Translations under genes and position numbers: made by a program | Source of the DNA: an uncultured Clostridia bacterium | Lineage (GTDB): Bacteria; Bacillota; Clostridia; Oscillospirales; CAG-272 | Length of the DNA: 9,806 nt | Reading direction: 5' to 3' | NCBI GenBank assembly: GCA_946618395.1 | Contig: CAMOLD010000043.1 | Location: 1 to 9,806 of the forward strand | Shown here: positions 1 to 6,496 of the stretch, in pieces | Numbering within the stretch: the stretch's first letter is position 1 | Layout: every line of letters starts with the position of its first letter | Notes under the pieces: model-generated | Told to the model about the DNA's origin: nothing | What the model saw: only the letters and a program-made list of their open reading frames with translations | The model's database searches: none

Positions 1-2421
1 GGCGCGCGCCGTTTGTTCCACCGAGGAGAGCACCTCGCGGGCGCGTTTGATGACCTCGTTCGGCAAACCCGCCAGCTTGGCAACCTCAATGCCGTAACTG
101 TCGTCGGTGGAGCCGCGCACGATCTTGCGCAAAAAGATGATGTCCTCGCCGCGCTTCTTGGCGGCAATGTGGTAGTTGACAACGCCCTCAAACTCCTCTT
201 CCATAGAGGTCAATTCGTGGTAGTGCGTGGCAAAAAGCGTTTTGGCGCCGATTTTTTTGCTGTTCGTATATTCCACAATGGCGCGCGCAATGCTCATGCC
301 GTCAAAGGTGGAGGTGCCGCGCCCGACTTCGTCATAAATGATCAGGCTCTTCTTGGTGGCGTTTTTGAGGATGTAGGAAACCTCGTTCATTTCCAGCATG
401 AAGGTGGACTGCCCGGAGGCAAGATCGTCCGAGGCTCCCACGCGGGTGAAGACCTTGTCCACCACGCCCACGCGCGCCTCGCTTGCCGGAACAAACGAGC
501 CGATTTGCGCCATGACCGTGATGAGCGCGACCTGGCGCATATAGGTCGATTTGCCCGCCATGTTCGGCCCGGTGATGAGCATGAGCCGGTTTTTGCCGGT
601 ATCCAGCATGGCATCGTTGGGAACAAAATAGGTATCCTTGACGAACTGCTCCACCACCGGATGGCGACCATCCTTGATGGAAATGACGTCGCCGGCGTCA
701 ATTTCGGGGCAGACATAGCGGTTTTTGGTTGCAACAGCCGCCAAAGAGAGGTAGGCATCCAGCTCGGCAAGCAGTGCGGCGGATTTTTGGATTCTTGCGC
801 TCTGCTCGGCAACAAAAGCGCGCACTTCCTGGAACAGGTCGTATTCCAGCGCGCAATCGCGGTCGGAGGCGCCCAGAATGGTGGACTCCATATCTTTGAG
901 CGCCGGGGTGATATACCGCTCCGAGCCGACTAAGGTCTGCTTGCGGATGTAATTTTCGGGAACGAGGTCCCGATAGGAATTGGTGACTTCGATATAGTAA
1001 CCGAACACACGGTTATAGGCGATGCGCAGGGTTTTGATGCCGGTTTTTTCGCGCTCCTCGGCTTCCACCTTCCGCACCCATTCGCTACCGTGCTCCATAA
1101 TGGCGCGCAGTTCGTCCACGTCCTTGTTATAGCCCGGGCGAATCATTTTACCCTCGCGGACCGAGAGCGGCGGTTCCTCGGCAATGGACTGGTCAATGCG
1201 GTCGGCAACGTCCTCCAAAAGGTCCAGTTCCCCGTGAATTTTGCAAAGCCGCTCGCTTTGGCATTCGCCCAGGATGCGGACAACCTCGGGAATGACCGCC
1301 ACCGTTCCATAGACGGCGCGCAGGTCCTTGGCATTTGCCGTTCCGTAAACGATGCGGGTGACCAGGCGCTCCAAATCATGCACGCCGGAAAGCGCGTCGG
1401 CAAGCTCTTCGCGCAGCATGAACGCGCCGGCAAGTTCGCCAACGGCTCCCTGCCGCCGTTTGATTTCGGTTGTGGAGAGCAACGGGTGCTCCACCCATTT
1501 GCGCAGGCAACGCGCGCCGGGCGCCGTTTTGGTGCGGTCCAGCACCCAAAGGAGCGAGCCGCGCTTCTCTTTGGTGCGCATGGACTCGGTCAGTTCCAAA
1601 TTTCGGCGGGTGTTCACGTCCATTTCCAAATATTGCCCGTCGGTATAAACGTTGAGTTCTTTGAGATAGGAGATATCGCGCTTTTCACTCTCACGGATAT
1701 AGTCCAGCATGGCACCGACCGCCGCGGTCATGGCGGCGTTGGCATAAACCTCGCTTTTGATGCTGTCGCCAAAGTGTTCCTTGACCGTCTTGCGGCAGGC
1801 TTCGGGATCAAAGCGCGCGGTTTGCGCGTCCGAAAGCATGATTTCCGGGTGCGCCGAGAGGTAGTCGCCCACCGAGCCCATGTGCGTTTTGCTGATGTTG
1901 ACAAGCACTTCACGCGGGGCGTAGGTGCCCAGCTCGTTACGGATGCGGTCGTTCATGCCGGCGCCGGAAAACGAGGTGACATAGATTTGCGCCGTGGAAA
2001 TATCGGCAAAGCAAATGCCGCTTTCAAACTCGCCCATGGCGAGCGTGCAAAGATAGTTGTTCTTTTGCTCGGAGAGCAGTTCGGATTCGATGAGCGTTCC
2101 GGGCGTGACAATGCGGATGACCTCGCGCTTGACCAGCCCTTTGGCAAGCGCAGGATCCTCGGTTTGCTCGCAGATGGCAACTTTATAGCCCTTCTCGATC
2201 AGTTTACCGATGTAAAGATCCGCCGAATGGAACGGAACACCGCACATGGGAGCGCGTTCCGCCTCGCCGCAATCGCGGCCGGTCAGCGTAAGTTCCAGCT
2301 CGCGCGAACCGATAATGGCGTCGTCAAAAAACATTTCGTAAAAGTCGCCCAGTCGGTAGAACAACAGATAATCTTTGTATTGGTTTTTGACCTCAAAATA
2401 CTGCTCCATCATGGGAGTCAT
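1..2421 (-). CDS. mutS: DNA mismatch repair protein MutS (C-terminus cut by window edge)
   Basis: MutS recognises mispaired or looped-out bases in newly replicated DNA and, with ATP, recruits MutL to start repair. Read from the minus strand, 807 codons are open without a stop. The mismatch-reading Phe-Tyr-Glu triplet lies in LGDFYEMF at residues 27-29. The Walker A loop GPNMAGKS is at about 618-625 and the Walker B LIIYDE has its Asp-Glu at about 697-698. It is followed by GRGTST and ATHYHEL, the MutS-family signature region. Spacing matches full-length bacterial MutS (about 850-880 aa), so only the last 50-80 residues are missing. The start ATG at 2421 gives MTPMMEQYF, a typical MutS N-terminus, with AGGAGG (2431-2436 on the complement) 9 nt upstream. 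It is the last visible gene of a miaB-ylbF-mutS operon, 26 nt after the YlbF-family gene. No lesion is seen. mutL often follows mutS in relatives, but that lies outside the window. Confidence 0.98.
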   Translation of the reverse strand, partial: MTPMMEQYFEVKNQYKDYLLFYRLGDFYEMFFDDAIIGSRELELTLTGRDCGEAERAPMCGVPFHSADLYIGKLIEKGYKVAICEQTEDPALAKGLVKREVIRIVTPGTLIESELLSEQKNNYLCTLAMGEFESGICFADISTAQIYVTSFSGAGMNDRIRNELGTYAPREVLVNISKTHMGSVGDYLSAHPEIMLSDAQTARFDPEACRKTVKEHFGDSIKSEVYANAAMTAAVGAMLDYIRESEKRDISYLKELNVYTDGQYLEMDVNTRRNLELTESMRTKEKRGSLLWVLDRTKTAPGARCLRKWVEHPLLSTTEIKRRQGAVGELAGAFMLREELADALSGVHDLERLVTRIVYGTANAKDLRAVYGTVAVIPEVVRILGECQSERLCKIHGELDLLEDVADRIDQSIAEEPPLSVREGKMIRPGYNKDVDELRAIMEHGSEWVRKVEAEEREKTGIKTLRIAYNRVFGYYIEVTNSYRDLVPENYIRKQTLVGSERYITPALKDMESTILGASDRDCALEYDLFQEVRAFVAEQSARIQKSAALLAELDAYLSLAAVATKNRYVCPEIDAGDVISIKDGRHPVVEQFVKDTYFVPNDAMLDTGKNRLMLITGPNMAGKSTYMRQVALITVMAQIGSFVPASEARVGVVDKVFTRVGASDDLASGQSTFMLEMNEVSYILKNATKKSLIIYDEVGRGTSTFDGMSIARAIVEYTNSKKIGAKTLFATHYHELTSMEEEFEGVVNYHIAAKKRGEDIIFLRKIVRGSTDDSYGIEVAKLAGLPNEVIKRAREVLSSVEQTARA

Positions 2422-2447
2422 GCGCGTGTTCCTCCTTTCGGAAAAAA

Positions 2448-2840
2448 TCAATGGCAACCGCCGCAGGTGCTGCAATCATGGGTGCAGCCGCCGCCCGGCA
2501 ACTCGCCGGTAATTTCATAGTTGATTGCCGCATTGACACGCTCCATCAGCCCGTTGACGGCTGTTTGCGCGGCGGCAAGATTTTGGTAGGATTGGTTTTC
2601 GCTGATGGCGCGGTAAAGCTCGTCGATCCGGGTCTGGATCGCCTCCACCAGGTGCAGGTCCTTGCCCTCCTGTTTGCCGATCTCACCGGCGAGCAGGGTT
2701 TGCTGAACCTCGTATTCCTTGCGCAGGCGCAACAGCGCCGCGTCATTTTCGTAGGCTTGTTTTGCCGCCTCCAAAGCAATCAGCCGTTCGTCGGCTTTGA
2801 GCGCCTGTCCCAGGCGCGCGGCAAGTTCAAAAATTTCCAT
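2448..2840 (-). CDS. YlbF/YmcA (RicA/RicF-like) family protein with Cys-rich tail
   Basis: A 130-aa, mostly helical protein. Residues 1-110 are rich in Ala, Leu, Glu and Lys and resemble the YlbF/YmcA (Com_YlbF) fold, with the segment around LRKEYEVQQTLLAGEI followed by an IDELYRAISENQSYQNL helix typical of the family. The tail carries four cysteines at 119, 123, 126 and 129 in a C-x3-C-x2-C-x2-C pattern ending in His, which suggests metal or Fe-S binding. In Bacillus subtilis, YmcA (RicA), YlbF (RicF) and YaaT (RicT) form an Fe-S-binding complex that modulates RNase Y-dependent mRNA processing, competence and sporulation; a similar role here is inference. The position between miaB and mutS matches the Bacillus ymcB-ymcA…mutS arrangement and favours a YmcA-like identity over YlbF. 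The ATG at 2840 is chosen because AGGAAG lies just upstream; longer in-frame extensions would run into miaB. It lies 23 nt after miaB and is probably cotranscribed. Confidence 0.9.
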   Translation of the reverse strand: MEIFELAARLGQALKADERLIALEAAKQAYENDAALLRLRKEYEVQQTLLAGEIGKQEGKDLHLVEAIQTRIDELYRAISENQSYQNLAAAQTAVNGLMERVNAAINYEITGELPGGGCTHDCSTCGGCH

Positions 2841-2863
2841 GAAGTCTTCCTTTCGGGTGTGTT

Positions 2864-4291
2864 TCAATCGTTCAAAAGTTCCCCTTGCAGGGCAAATGCC
2901 TCGGCGCTTGTAATCTTCACGCGCACAAAATTGCCCCGGGCGGCGGGGTCGCCGCGCCAAAAGACGAGTTTGTTGCCCTCGGTGCGCCCGCTGACGGTCG
3001 CCTTGTCGTTTTTGCTTTCACCATCGCAAAGCACGCGCAAGGTTTTGCCGACAAGCTCCCGGTTCTTCTCCGCGCCAATGGCGTTTTGCAATTCCAACAG
3101 GCGGTCAAAGCGCGCGTGGGTAACCTCGGGCGGCACCTGGTCTTCCATTGCCGCGGCAGGGGTTCCCTTTCTGGGGGAATAAATAAACGAAAAGATCATA
3201 TCGAACTGCGCGCGCTCGATCATCTTCATCGTTTCCTCAAAATCCTCTTCGGTCTCGCCGGGAAAGCCGACGATGATATCCGAAGTCACCGTTACGTCCG
3301 GCATTTTTTCGCGCAGATAATCCAGCGTTTCCAAATATTTTTCCGCGGTGTAGTGGCGGTTCATTTTGGCAAGAATGGCGTTACTGCCCGATTGGAGCGG
3401 CAGGTGGAACTGGTGAGCAATGTGGCGGCTTGCCGCCATGACGTCAATCAGCTTTTTGCCGGCGTCCTTGGGGTGGCTGGTCATAAAGCGGAGGAGAAAA
3501 TCGCCTTCGATCTTGTCCGCTTCCGCCAACAGATCGGCAAAATCCCAGCCGGCTTTGGTGCCTTTGCCGTAGGAATTGACGTTTTGCCCCAACAAGGTAA
3601 TATCGCGATATCCCGCGGCAACAAGTTCTCGGATTTCCGCCAGGATGGGCTCCGGCTCGCGGCTGCGCTCCCTGCCCCGCACATAGGGGACAATGCAATA
3701 GGAGCAAAAATTGTTGCACCCATACATAATGGAAACCCAGGCGCGGTAGCCGCTCTCGCGGCGGACCGGCAAGCCCTCGGCAATAGCGGTTTCCGCCTCG
3801 GCGGCGCGGAAGATGCGGCGCCGGGTGTTCATCCATTCCCAAAGCAGGGCAGGAAACGCGCCAAGCGCGGCGGTTCCGAAAACAAAATTGACATAAGGAT
3901 AGCGCCGCTTGATTTCCTCGGCGCGGTGCTGTTGCGAAACCATACAACCACACATGGCAATGACCAAATCGGGGTTTTGCGCTTTGAGATGCTTATATTG
4001 CCCAACGGTGGAAAGCGCCTTTTTTTCGGCGTGTTCGCGCACGGCGCAGGTGTTGACCACAATCAGATCGGCACCTTCGGGCGTTGCGGCAATCTCATAG
4101 CCCATCGCCTTTGCCATTCCGGCGATCTTTTCGCTGTCCGCCTCGTTTTGCTGGCAACCGAAGGTCAAAACAAAGGCACGGCGCGCCCTGCCAGACTCCA
4201 TGGAAAAACGATCGTTTTCCTGCCGCACAAGCGCGATTGCCTGTTCGGTTTGAATGCCCGCGTTTGCGGCGCGTGCGCTTGCTTTCCCCAT
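2864..4291 (-). CDS. miaB: tRNA-2-methylthio-N6-dimethylallyladenosine synthase MiaB
   Basis: A radical-SAM methylthiotransferase that converts i6A37 to ms2i6A37 in tRNAs reading UNN codons, supporting reading-frame maintenance. The 475 aa hold the three expected domains. The N-terminal MTTase (UPF0004) domain has cluster cysteines at about C46 (TFGCQQNE), C82 (VNTCAV) and C116 (CGCMVSQ). The radical-SAM core has C192-x3-C196-x2-C199 in GCNNFCSYC, followed by VPYVRGRERSR. A C-terminal TRAM-like segment (about 411-473) is expected to bind tRNA. GCQQNEADSE and the GQNVNSYG segment point to MiaB rather than MtaB or RimO. A hydrophilic N-terminal extension of about 37 residues precedes the conserved start, as in many Clostridia. 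The ATG at 4291 is supported by GAGGTG 5 nt upstream. It is the first gene of the operon, served by a strong sigma-A promoter about 47 nt upstream. The gene is intact, so the neighbouring phage module has not disrupted it. Confidence 0.97.
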   Translation of the reverse strand: MGKASARAANAGIQTEQAIALVRQENDRFSMESGRARRAFVLTFGCQQNEADSEKIAGMAKAMGYEIAATPEGADLIVVNTCAVREHAEKKALSTVGQYKHLKAQNPDLVIAMCGCMVSQQHRAEEIKRRYPYVNFVFGTAALGAFPALLWEWMNTRRRIFRAAEAETAIAEGLPVRRESGYRAWVSIMYGCNNFCSYCIVPYVRGRERSREPEPILAEIRELVAAGYRDITLLGQNVNSYGKGTKAGWDFADLLAEADKIEGDFLLRFMTSHPKDAGKKLIDVMAASRHIAHQFHLPLQSGSNAILAKMNRHYTAEKYLETLDYLREKMPDVTVTSDIIVGFPGETEEDFEETMKMIERAQFDMIFSFIYSPRKGTPAAAMEDQVPPEVTHARFDRLLELQNAIGAEKNRELVGKTLRVLCDGESKNDKATVSGRTEGNKLVFWRGDPAARGNFVRVKITSAEAFALQGELLND

Positions 4292-4320
4292 GGTTTCACC
4301 TCGATTTCCGGACAGCCTTT

Positions 4321-4349
4321 TTGAATGGGCATATATTCTGTTTTATTAT
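4321..4349 (+). promoter_or_regulatory. possible rightward promoter for the phage module
   Basis: On the plus strand, TTGAAT (4321-4326) is followed after 17 nt by TATTAT (4344-4349), 4/6 and 5/6 to the sigma-A consensus. Its -10 overlaps the -10 of the leftward miaB promoter almost completely. Transcription would start near 4356 and produce an untranslated leader of about 330 nt before the terminase small-subunit gene. Such matches arise by chance in AT-rich DNA, so this is a candidate only. No better-spaced promoter was found closer to the gene. Confidence 0.4.
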
Positions 4350-4373
4350 ATCATAATTGAAATAAAAAGTCAA
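4345..4373 (-). promoter_or_regulatory. sigma-A promoter of the miaB-ylbF-mutS operon
   Basis: On the minus strand, TTGACT (4373-4368) and TATAAT (4350-4345) are separated by exactly 17 nt in an AT-rich stretch. This is 5/6 and 6/6 to the vegetative consensus. The predicted transcription start near 4338 would give miaB a short leader of about 47 nt. No operator or riboswitch is apparent in that leader, so basal constitutive expression is the simplest reading. Confidence 0.88.
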
Positions 4374-4445
4374 TATTTGGCGAAGGGATTTTGGGGGAAA
4401 GATGATGAATGCAGGGGGAGACAACGCAGAAATGCGATGAAGATT

Positions 4446-4466
4446 GCGCGAAACTTGCTTTCGTGC
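4446..4466 (+). repeat. 8-bp stem-loop overlapping the first direct repeat
   Basis: GCGCGAAA (4446-4453) can pair with TTTCGTGC (4459-4466) around the 5-nt loop CTTGC, with one G·U wobble as RNA. A competing helix, CTTGC (4454-4458) with GCAAG (4465-4469), uses the same bases, so the two folds exclude each other. The second direct-repeat copy lacks this pairing partner. Function is unknown. Confidence 0.4.
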
Positions 4467-4502
4467 AAGGTTCGAGCAGGTCAAGGCGCACCGCACGAGG
4501 CG

Positions 4503-4532
4503 CGGCTCGGCGTATCTCCATACGCCGAGCCG
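4503..4532. repeat. perfect 12-bp inverted repeat with 6-nt loop
   Basis: Arms CGGCTCGGCGTA (4503-4514) and TACGCCGAGCCG (4521-4532) are exact reverse complements around the loop TCTCCA. The arms are mostly G/C, so RNA or single-stranded DNA from either strand would fold stably. No T-tract follows on either side, so it is not a standard intrinsic terminator. It forms the core of the repeat element between the two 32-nt direct repeats. Confidence 0.8.
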
Positions 4533-4578
4533 GACGAGCAGGAGCAACGCAGAGATGCGACGAAGATTGCGCGAAAGA

Positions 4579-4612
4579 TGGCATGGGATGGCACAAATGG
4601 CACAGTTTGGCA
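4579..4612 (+). repeat. four helically phased TGGCA boxes upstream of terS
   Basis: TGGCA occurs at 4579, 4589, 4598 and 4608, with start-to-start distances of 10, 9 and 10 bp. The last three extend to TGGCACA. One-turn spacing puts all boxes on the same face of the helix, as expected for cooperative binding by a repressor/activator or by a multimeric terminase small subunit. The array ends 73 bp before the terS start codon. Binding-site function is inferred; the repeats are directly visible. Confidence 0.6.
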
Positions 4613-4685
4613 CAAAAAATTGAAGTAAAATGCGTTTGCACGGAAGAAAAAACCGGCAATTGGAAAAGAAAGGAGAGAGCAACGG

Positions 4686-5078
4686 ATGCCGAGAAAAAAG
4701 GTCCCCGAAAGCTTGGAAAGTGCGGCAAGCGCCGGGCGGTTGCCAAAATTGATTGAGCGATACCTGAAGTTTTGCCGAAAATCGGAAGAGAAAAAGGGCG
4801 GGCGGTTCCCCAATCTTGCCGGCTTTTGCCGCTGGATGGGCTGCGGAATGGACGCGGTGGAGCAGTTGCGGCTGACGCACCCCGAAGACGCCGACTATCT
4901 TGTTGCCGTGATGGAGGATGAGGCGCTCAACTCGCCCGTCCTTTCCCCGACAGTCGTTGGGGCATACCTGAAACGGCGGCTTGCCTACGGCGAGCGGGCG
5001 GCATCGGCTTCCTCGTCGGCAGATTGCGGCGAGGTGCGGCTGATTTTTGAGCACGACATTGCCGAGGACGGCGAATGA
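4686..5078 (+). CDS. phage terminase small subunit (TerS)
   Basis: TerS binds the packaging start site on phage DNA and hands it to the large subunit. The product has 130 aa. Residues 19-30 (LPKLIERYLKFC) and 41-52 (FPNLAGFCRWMG) match the look of the helical N-terminal DNA-binding part of gp3-like small terminases. Residues 80-102 (ALNSPVLSPTVV then AYLKRRLAYGE) resemble the central oligomerisation region. The tail, ending VRLIFEHDIAEDGE, is acidic, as is common where TerS contacts TerL. Assignment rests on this pattern and on the terL gene that follows with a 4-nt ATGA overlap, which implies translational coupling. The ATG at 4686 is preceded by AGGAGAG (4671-4677) at 8 nt. It is the first gene of the rightward module; no phage gene precedes it. 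A generic DNA-binding protein is the alternative. Confidence 0.82.
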   Translation: MPRKKVPESLESAASAGRLPKLIERYLKFCRKSEEKKGGRFPNLAGFCRWMGCGMDAVEQLRLTHPEDADYLVAVMEDEALNSPVLSPTVVGAYLKRRLAYGERAASASSSADCGEVRLIFEHDIAEDGE

Positions 5079-6397
5079 AACCGGAATCCCCGAAAATATT
5101 GCGCATTCCCGGCGTTCCGAACGATCAGCAAAAGAAGTTTTTTGCCTCCCGCGCCCGCTATACCGCCTACGGCGGCGCACGCGGCGGCGGAAAATCCTGG
5201 GCGCTCCGGCGCAAGCTGATTGCGCTTTGCCTGCGATACCCCGGCATTCGCTGCCTTTTGGTGCGGCGCTCCTACGGAGAACTGCGGCAAAACCACCTGC
5301 TCCCCCTCCTTTCCGAATACCCTGGTGTGCTTTTTTGGCATGAAACCGAAAAGCGGCTCACACTGCCGAACGGCAGTTCAATCTCCTTTGGCTATTGCTC
5401 CGCCGACCGCGACGCTTTGCGGTATCAGGGGCAGGAATTTGACGTGATCGCCATCGACGAGGCAACGCAACTGAGCGAATATCAGTTTTCTATTTTTAAG
5501 GCCTGTCTGCGGGGCGCACGCGATTTCCCCCGAAGGATGTATTTGACCTGCAACCCCGGCGGCGTGGGACACGCTTGGGTGAAGCGGTTGTTTGTTGACC
5601 GCGCGTTTCACGCCAACGAAAACCCCGATGACTACCGGTTTATTCCGGCGCGCGTTTGGGACAACCCCGTCCTCCAAAAAGCTGACCCCGACTATATCCG
5701 CAGTCTGGAAAGCCTGCCCAAAAAGCTCCGCGAGGCTTGGCTAGACGGGCGCTGGGACGTTTTTGAGGGGCAGTTCTTTCCCGAGTTTCAAACCGAGATC
5801 CATGTTCTTCCACCTGCAAAAATACCTGTCGAAATTCGCCGTTTTGCGGCACTGGACTATGGGTTCGATATGCTGGCAGCACTGCTTCTCGGTGTGGACG
5901 GGGACGGAAATTTGTTTGTTCTTCGGGAGGTCTGCCGCCCCGGGCTGACCCTGCGCGAGGCGGGCAACGCCGTCGCGGAGCTTTGCCGGGGACAAGCCGC
6001 CGAATACGTGGTTGCCTCCCCCGACCTTTGGAACCGCCGGCAGGACACCGGCAGAAGCGGCTTTGAAATTATGCAGGCGGTTCCCGGGATGCCGCCCATG
6101 TCCGCCGCCGACAACCGCCGCGTTCCGGGTTGGCGCATTTTGCGGCAATTTCTTTCCCCCGGAGACGGACCGTTTCTTCGCATCAGCGAAGACTGCCGGG
6201 AGCTTTTGCGCTGTCTGCCCGCCCTGCTTTGCGACGCGAACACGCCCGAAGACGCCGCAAACGAGCCCCACGCCGTGACCCACGCGCCCGAGGCTTTGCG
6301 CTACGCCGTGATGAGCAGGTGCGGAAATTTTCGCGCCGAGGTGATTCCGGACCGGAATTTTCGCTTCTTTGCACCTCCCAAAAAAGGGCTCCTTTAA
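5075..6397 (+). CDS. phage terminase large subunit (TerL), packaging ATPase-nuclease
   Basis: TerL cuts concatemeric phage DNA and drives it into the prohead through the portal using ATP. The 440 aa contain the Walker A loop GGARGGGKS (33-41), Walker B VIAIDEA with D128 and E129, and the coupling motif LTCNP (157-161), all in the N-terminal ATPase domain (about 20-230). The RNase H-like nuclease domain follows, with the first acidic residue D261 in ALDYGFD and the second D317 in VVASPDLW. The usual terminal motif, an Asp followed by ALRY, reads HAPEALRYAV here, so E407 stands where Asp is common. Length and order fit a complete TerL. ATG at 5075 overlaps the terS stop, with GAGGA 7 nt upstream. 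The gene pairs with terS upstream and the portal downstream as a packaging module. Identity is firm; nuclease activity is inferred. Confidence 0.95.
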   Translation: MKPESPKILRIPGVPNDQQKKFFASRARYTAYGGARGGGKSWALRRKLIALCLRYPGIRCLLVRRSYGELRQNHLLPLLSEYPGVLFWHETEKRLTLPNGSSISFGYCSADRDALRYQGQEFDVIAIDEATQLSEYQFSIFKACLRGARDFPRRMYLTCNPGGVGHAWVKRLFVDRAFHANENPDDYRFIPARVWDNPVLQKADPDYIRSLESLPKKLREAWLDGRWDVFEGQFFPEFQTEIHVLPPAKIPVEIRRFAALDYGFDMLAALLLGVDGDGNLFVLREVCRPGLTLREAGNAVAELCRGQAAEYVVASPDLWNRRQDTGRSGFEIMQAVPGMPPMSAADNRRVPGWRILRQFLSPGDGPFLRISEDCRELLRCLPALLCDANTPEDAANEPHAVTHAPEALRYAVMSRCGNFRAEVIPDRNFRFFAPPKKGLL

Positions 6398-6425
6398 CCA
6401 ACGCCATTGGGAAAAGGCACCCTGC

Positions 6426-6465
6426 GGACAGTTGCCGGACTTCTTCCGTGCGCCGGTGGCTGTCC
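6426..6465 (+). repeat. 13-bp imperfect hairpin between terL and the next gene
   Basis: GGACAG-TTG-CCGG (6426-6438) pairs with CCGG-TGG-CTGTCC (6453-6465) around a 14-nt loop; as RNA the middle three pairs are all G·U wobbles, flanked by 6 and 4 Watson-Crick pairs. It lies in the 99-nt gap after the terL stop and 31 nt before the next start codon. No U-run follows, so it is not a classical terminator. It could stabilise or process the mRNA between the two genes. Confidence 0.5.
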
Positions 6466-6496
6466 CGAAAAAATCTTTCAGAAAGGAGAAAACAGT

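Larger units (their letters stand above)
4411..4576. repeat. repeat element: 32-nt direct repeats flanking a palindrome
   Basis: Two copies of a 32-nt sequence beginning CAACGCAG and ending GATTGCGCGAAA lie at 4422-4453 and 4545-4576, 123 nt apart, matching at 30 of 32 positions. Each copy is preceded by a related G-rich stretch (GCAGGGGGAGA at 4411, GCAGGAG at 4538), and CGAGCAGG also occurs twice inside (4473-4480, 4535-4542). Between the copies are a weak stem-loop and a perfect 12-bp palindrome. The structure resembles a non-coding dispersed repeat (REP/MITE-like) or a partly duplicated unit; no transposase is present and no target-site duplication was identified. Its sequence is GC-rich compared with the promoter region next to it. 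Confidence 0.65.
4292..4685. other. non-coding region between divergent gene blocks
   Basis: These 394 bp separate the leftward miaB operon from the rightward phage module. The left quarter (to about 4380) is AT-rich and carries promoters. The middle (4411-4576) is GC-rich and repetitive, with inverted repeats. The right part carries phased TGGCA boxes, then a purine-rich stretch leading into the ribosome binding site of the first phage gene. Open frames crossing it lack ribosome binding sites and family-like sequence. I see no tRNA, no integrase-type attachment site and no intrinsic terminator. Confidence 0.75.

Noticed and set aside
1090..2520. A 476-codon plus-strand open frame opposite mutS, and a similar one at 13-933
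   Set aside because: Both are antisense to mutS, whose reading shows full MutS motifs. They have no ribosome binding site of note and no recognisable domains.
2885..4324. A 479-codon plus-strand open frame opposite miaB
   Set aside because: It is antisense to an intact MiaB with all cluster cysteines; the open frame follows from codon bias.
4292..4420. A tRNA or phage attachment site at the host-phage junction
   Set aside because: No cloverleaf was seen and only one end of the element is visible, so no flanking direct repeat can be identified.
4503..4532. The palindrome as an intrinsic terminator for leftward or rightward transcription
   Set aside because: No T-tract follows the stem on either strand, and no gene ends beside it.
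4411..4576. A CRISPR array
   Set aside because: Only two repeat copies occur, 123 nt apart, and the interval contains further internal repeats and a palindrome rather than regular spacers; no cas gene is present.
4598..4613. A sigma-54-like promoter suggested by TGGCAC followed by GC
   Set aside because: The GG-to-GC distance is one base short of the required spacing and the -12 element is not TTGC-like. The boxes fit a phased repeat better.
4296..5180. A 294-codon minus-strand open frame across the non-coding region and terS
   Set aside because: It runs through the repeat element and the antisense of terS and its product is low-complexity and unlike any family; the supported minus-strand gene here is miaB.
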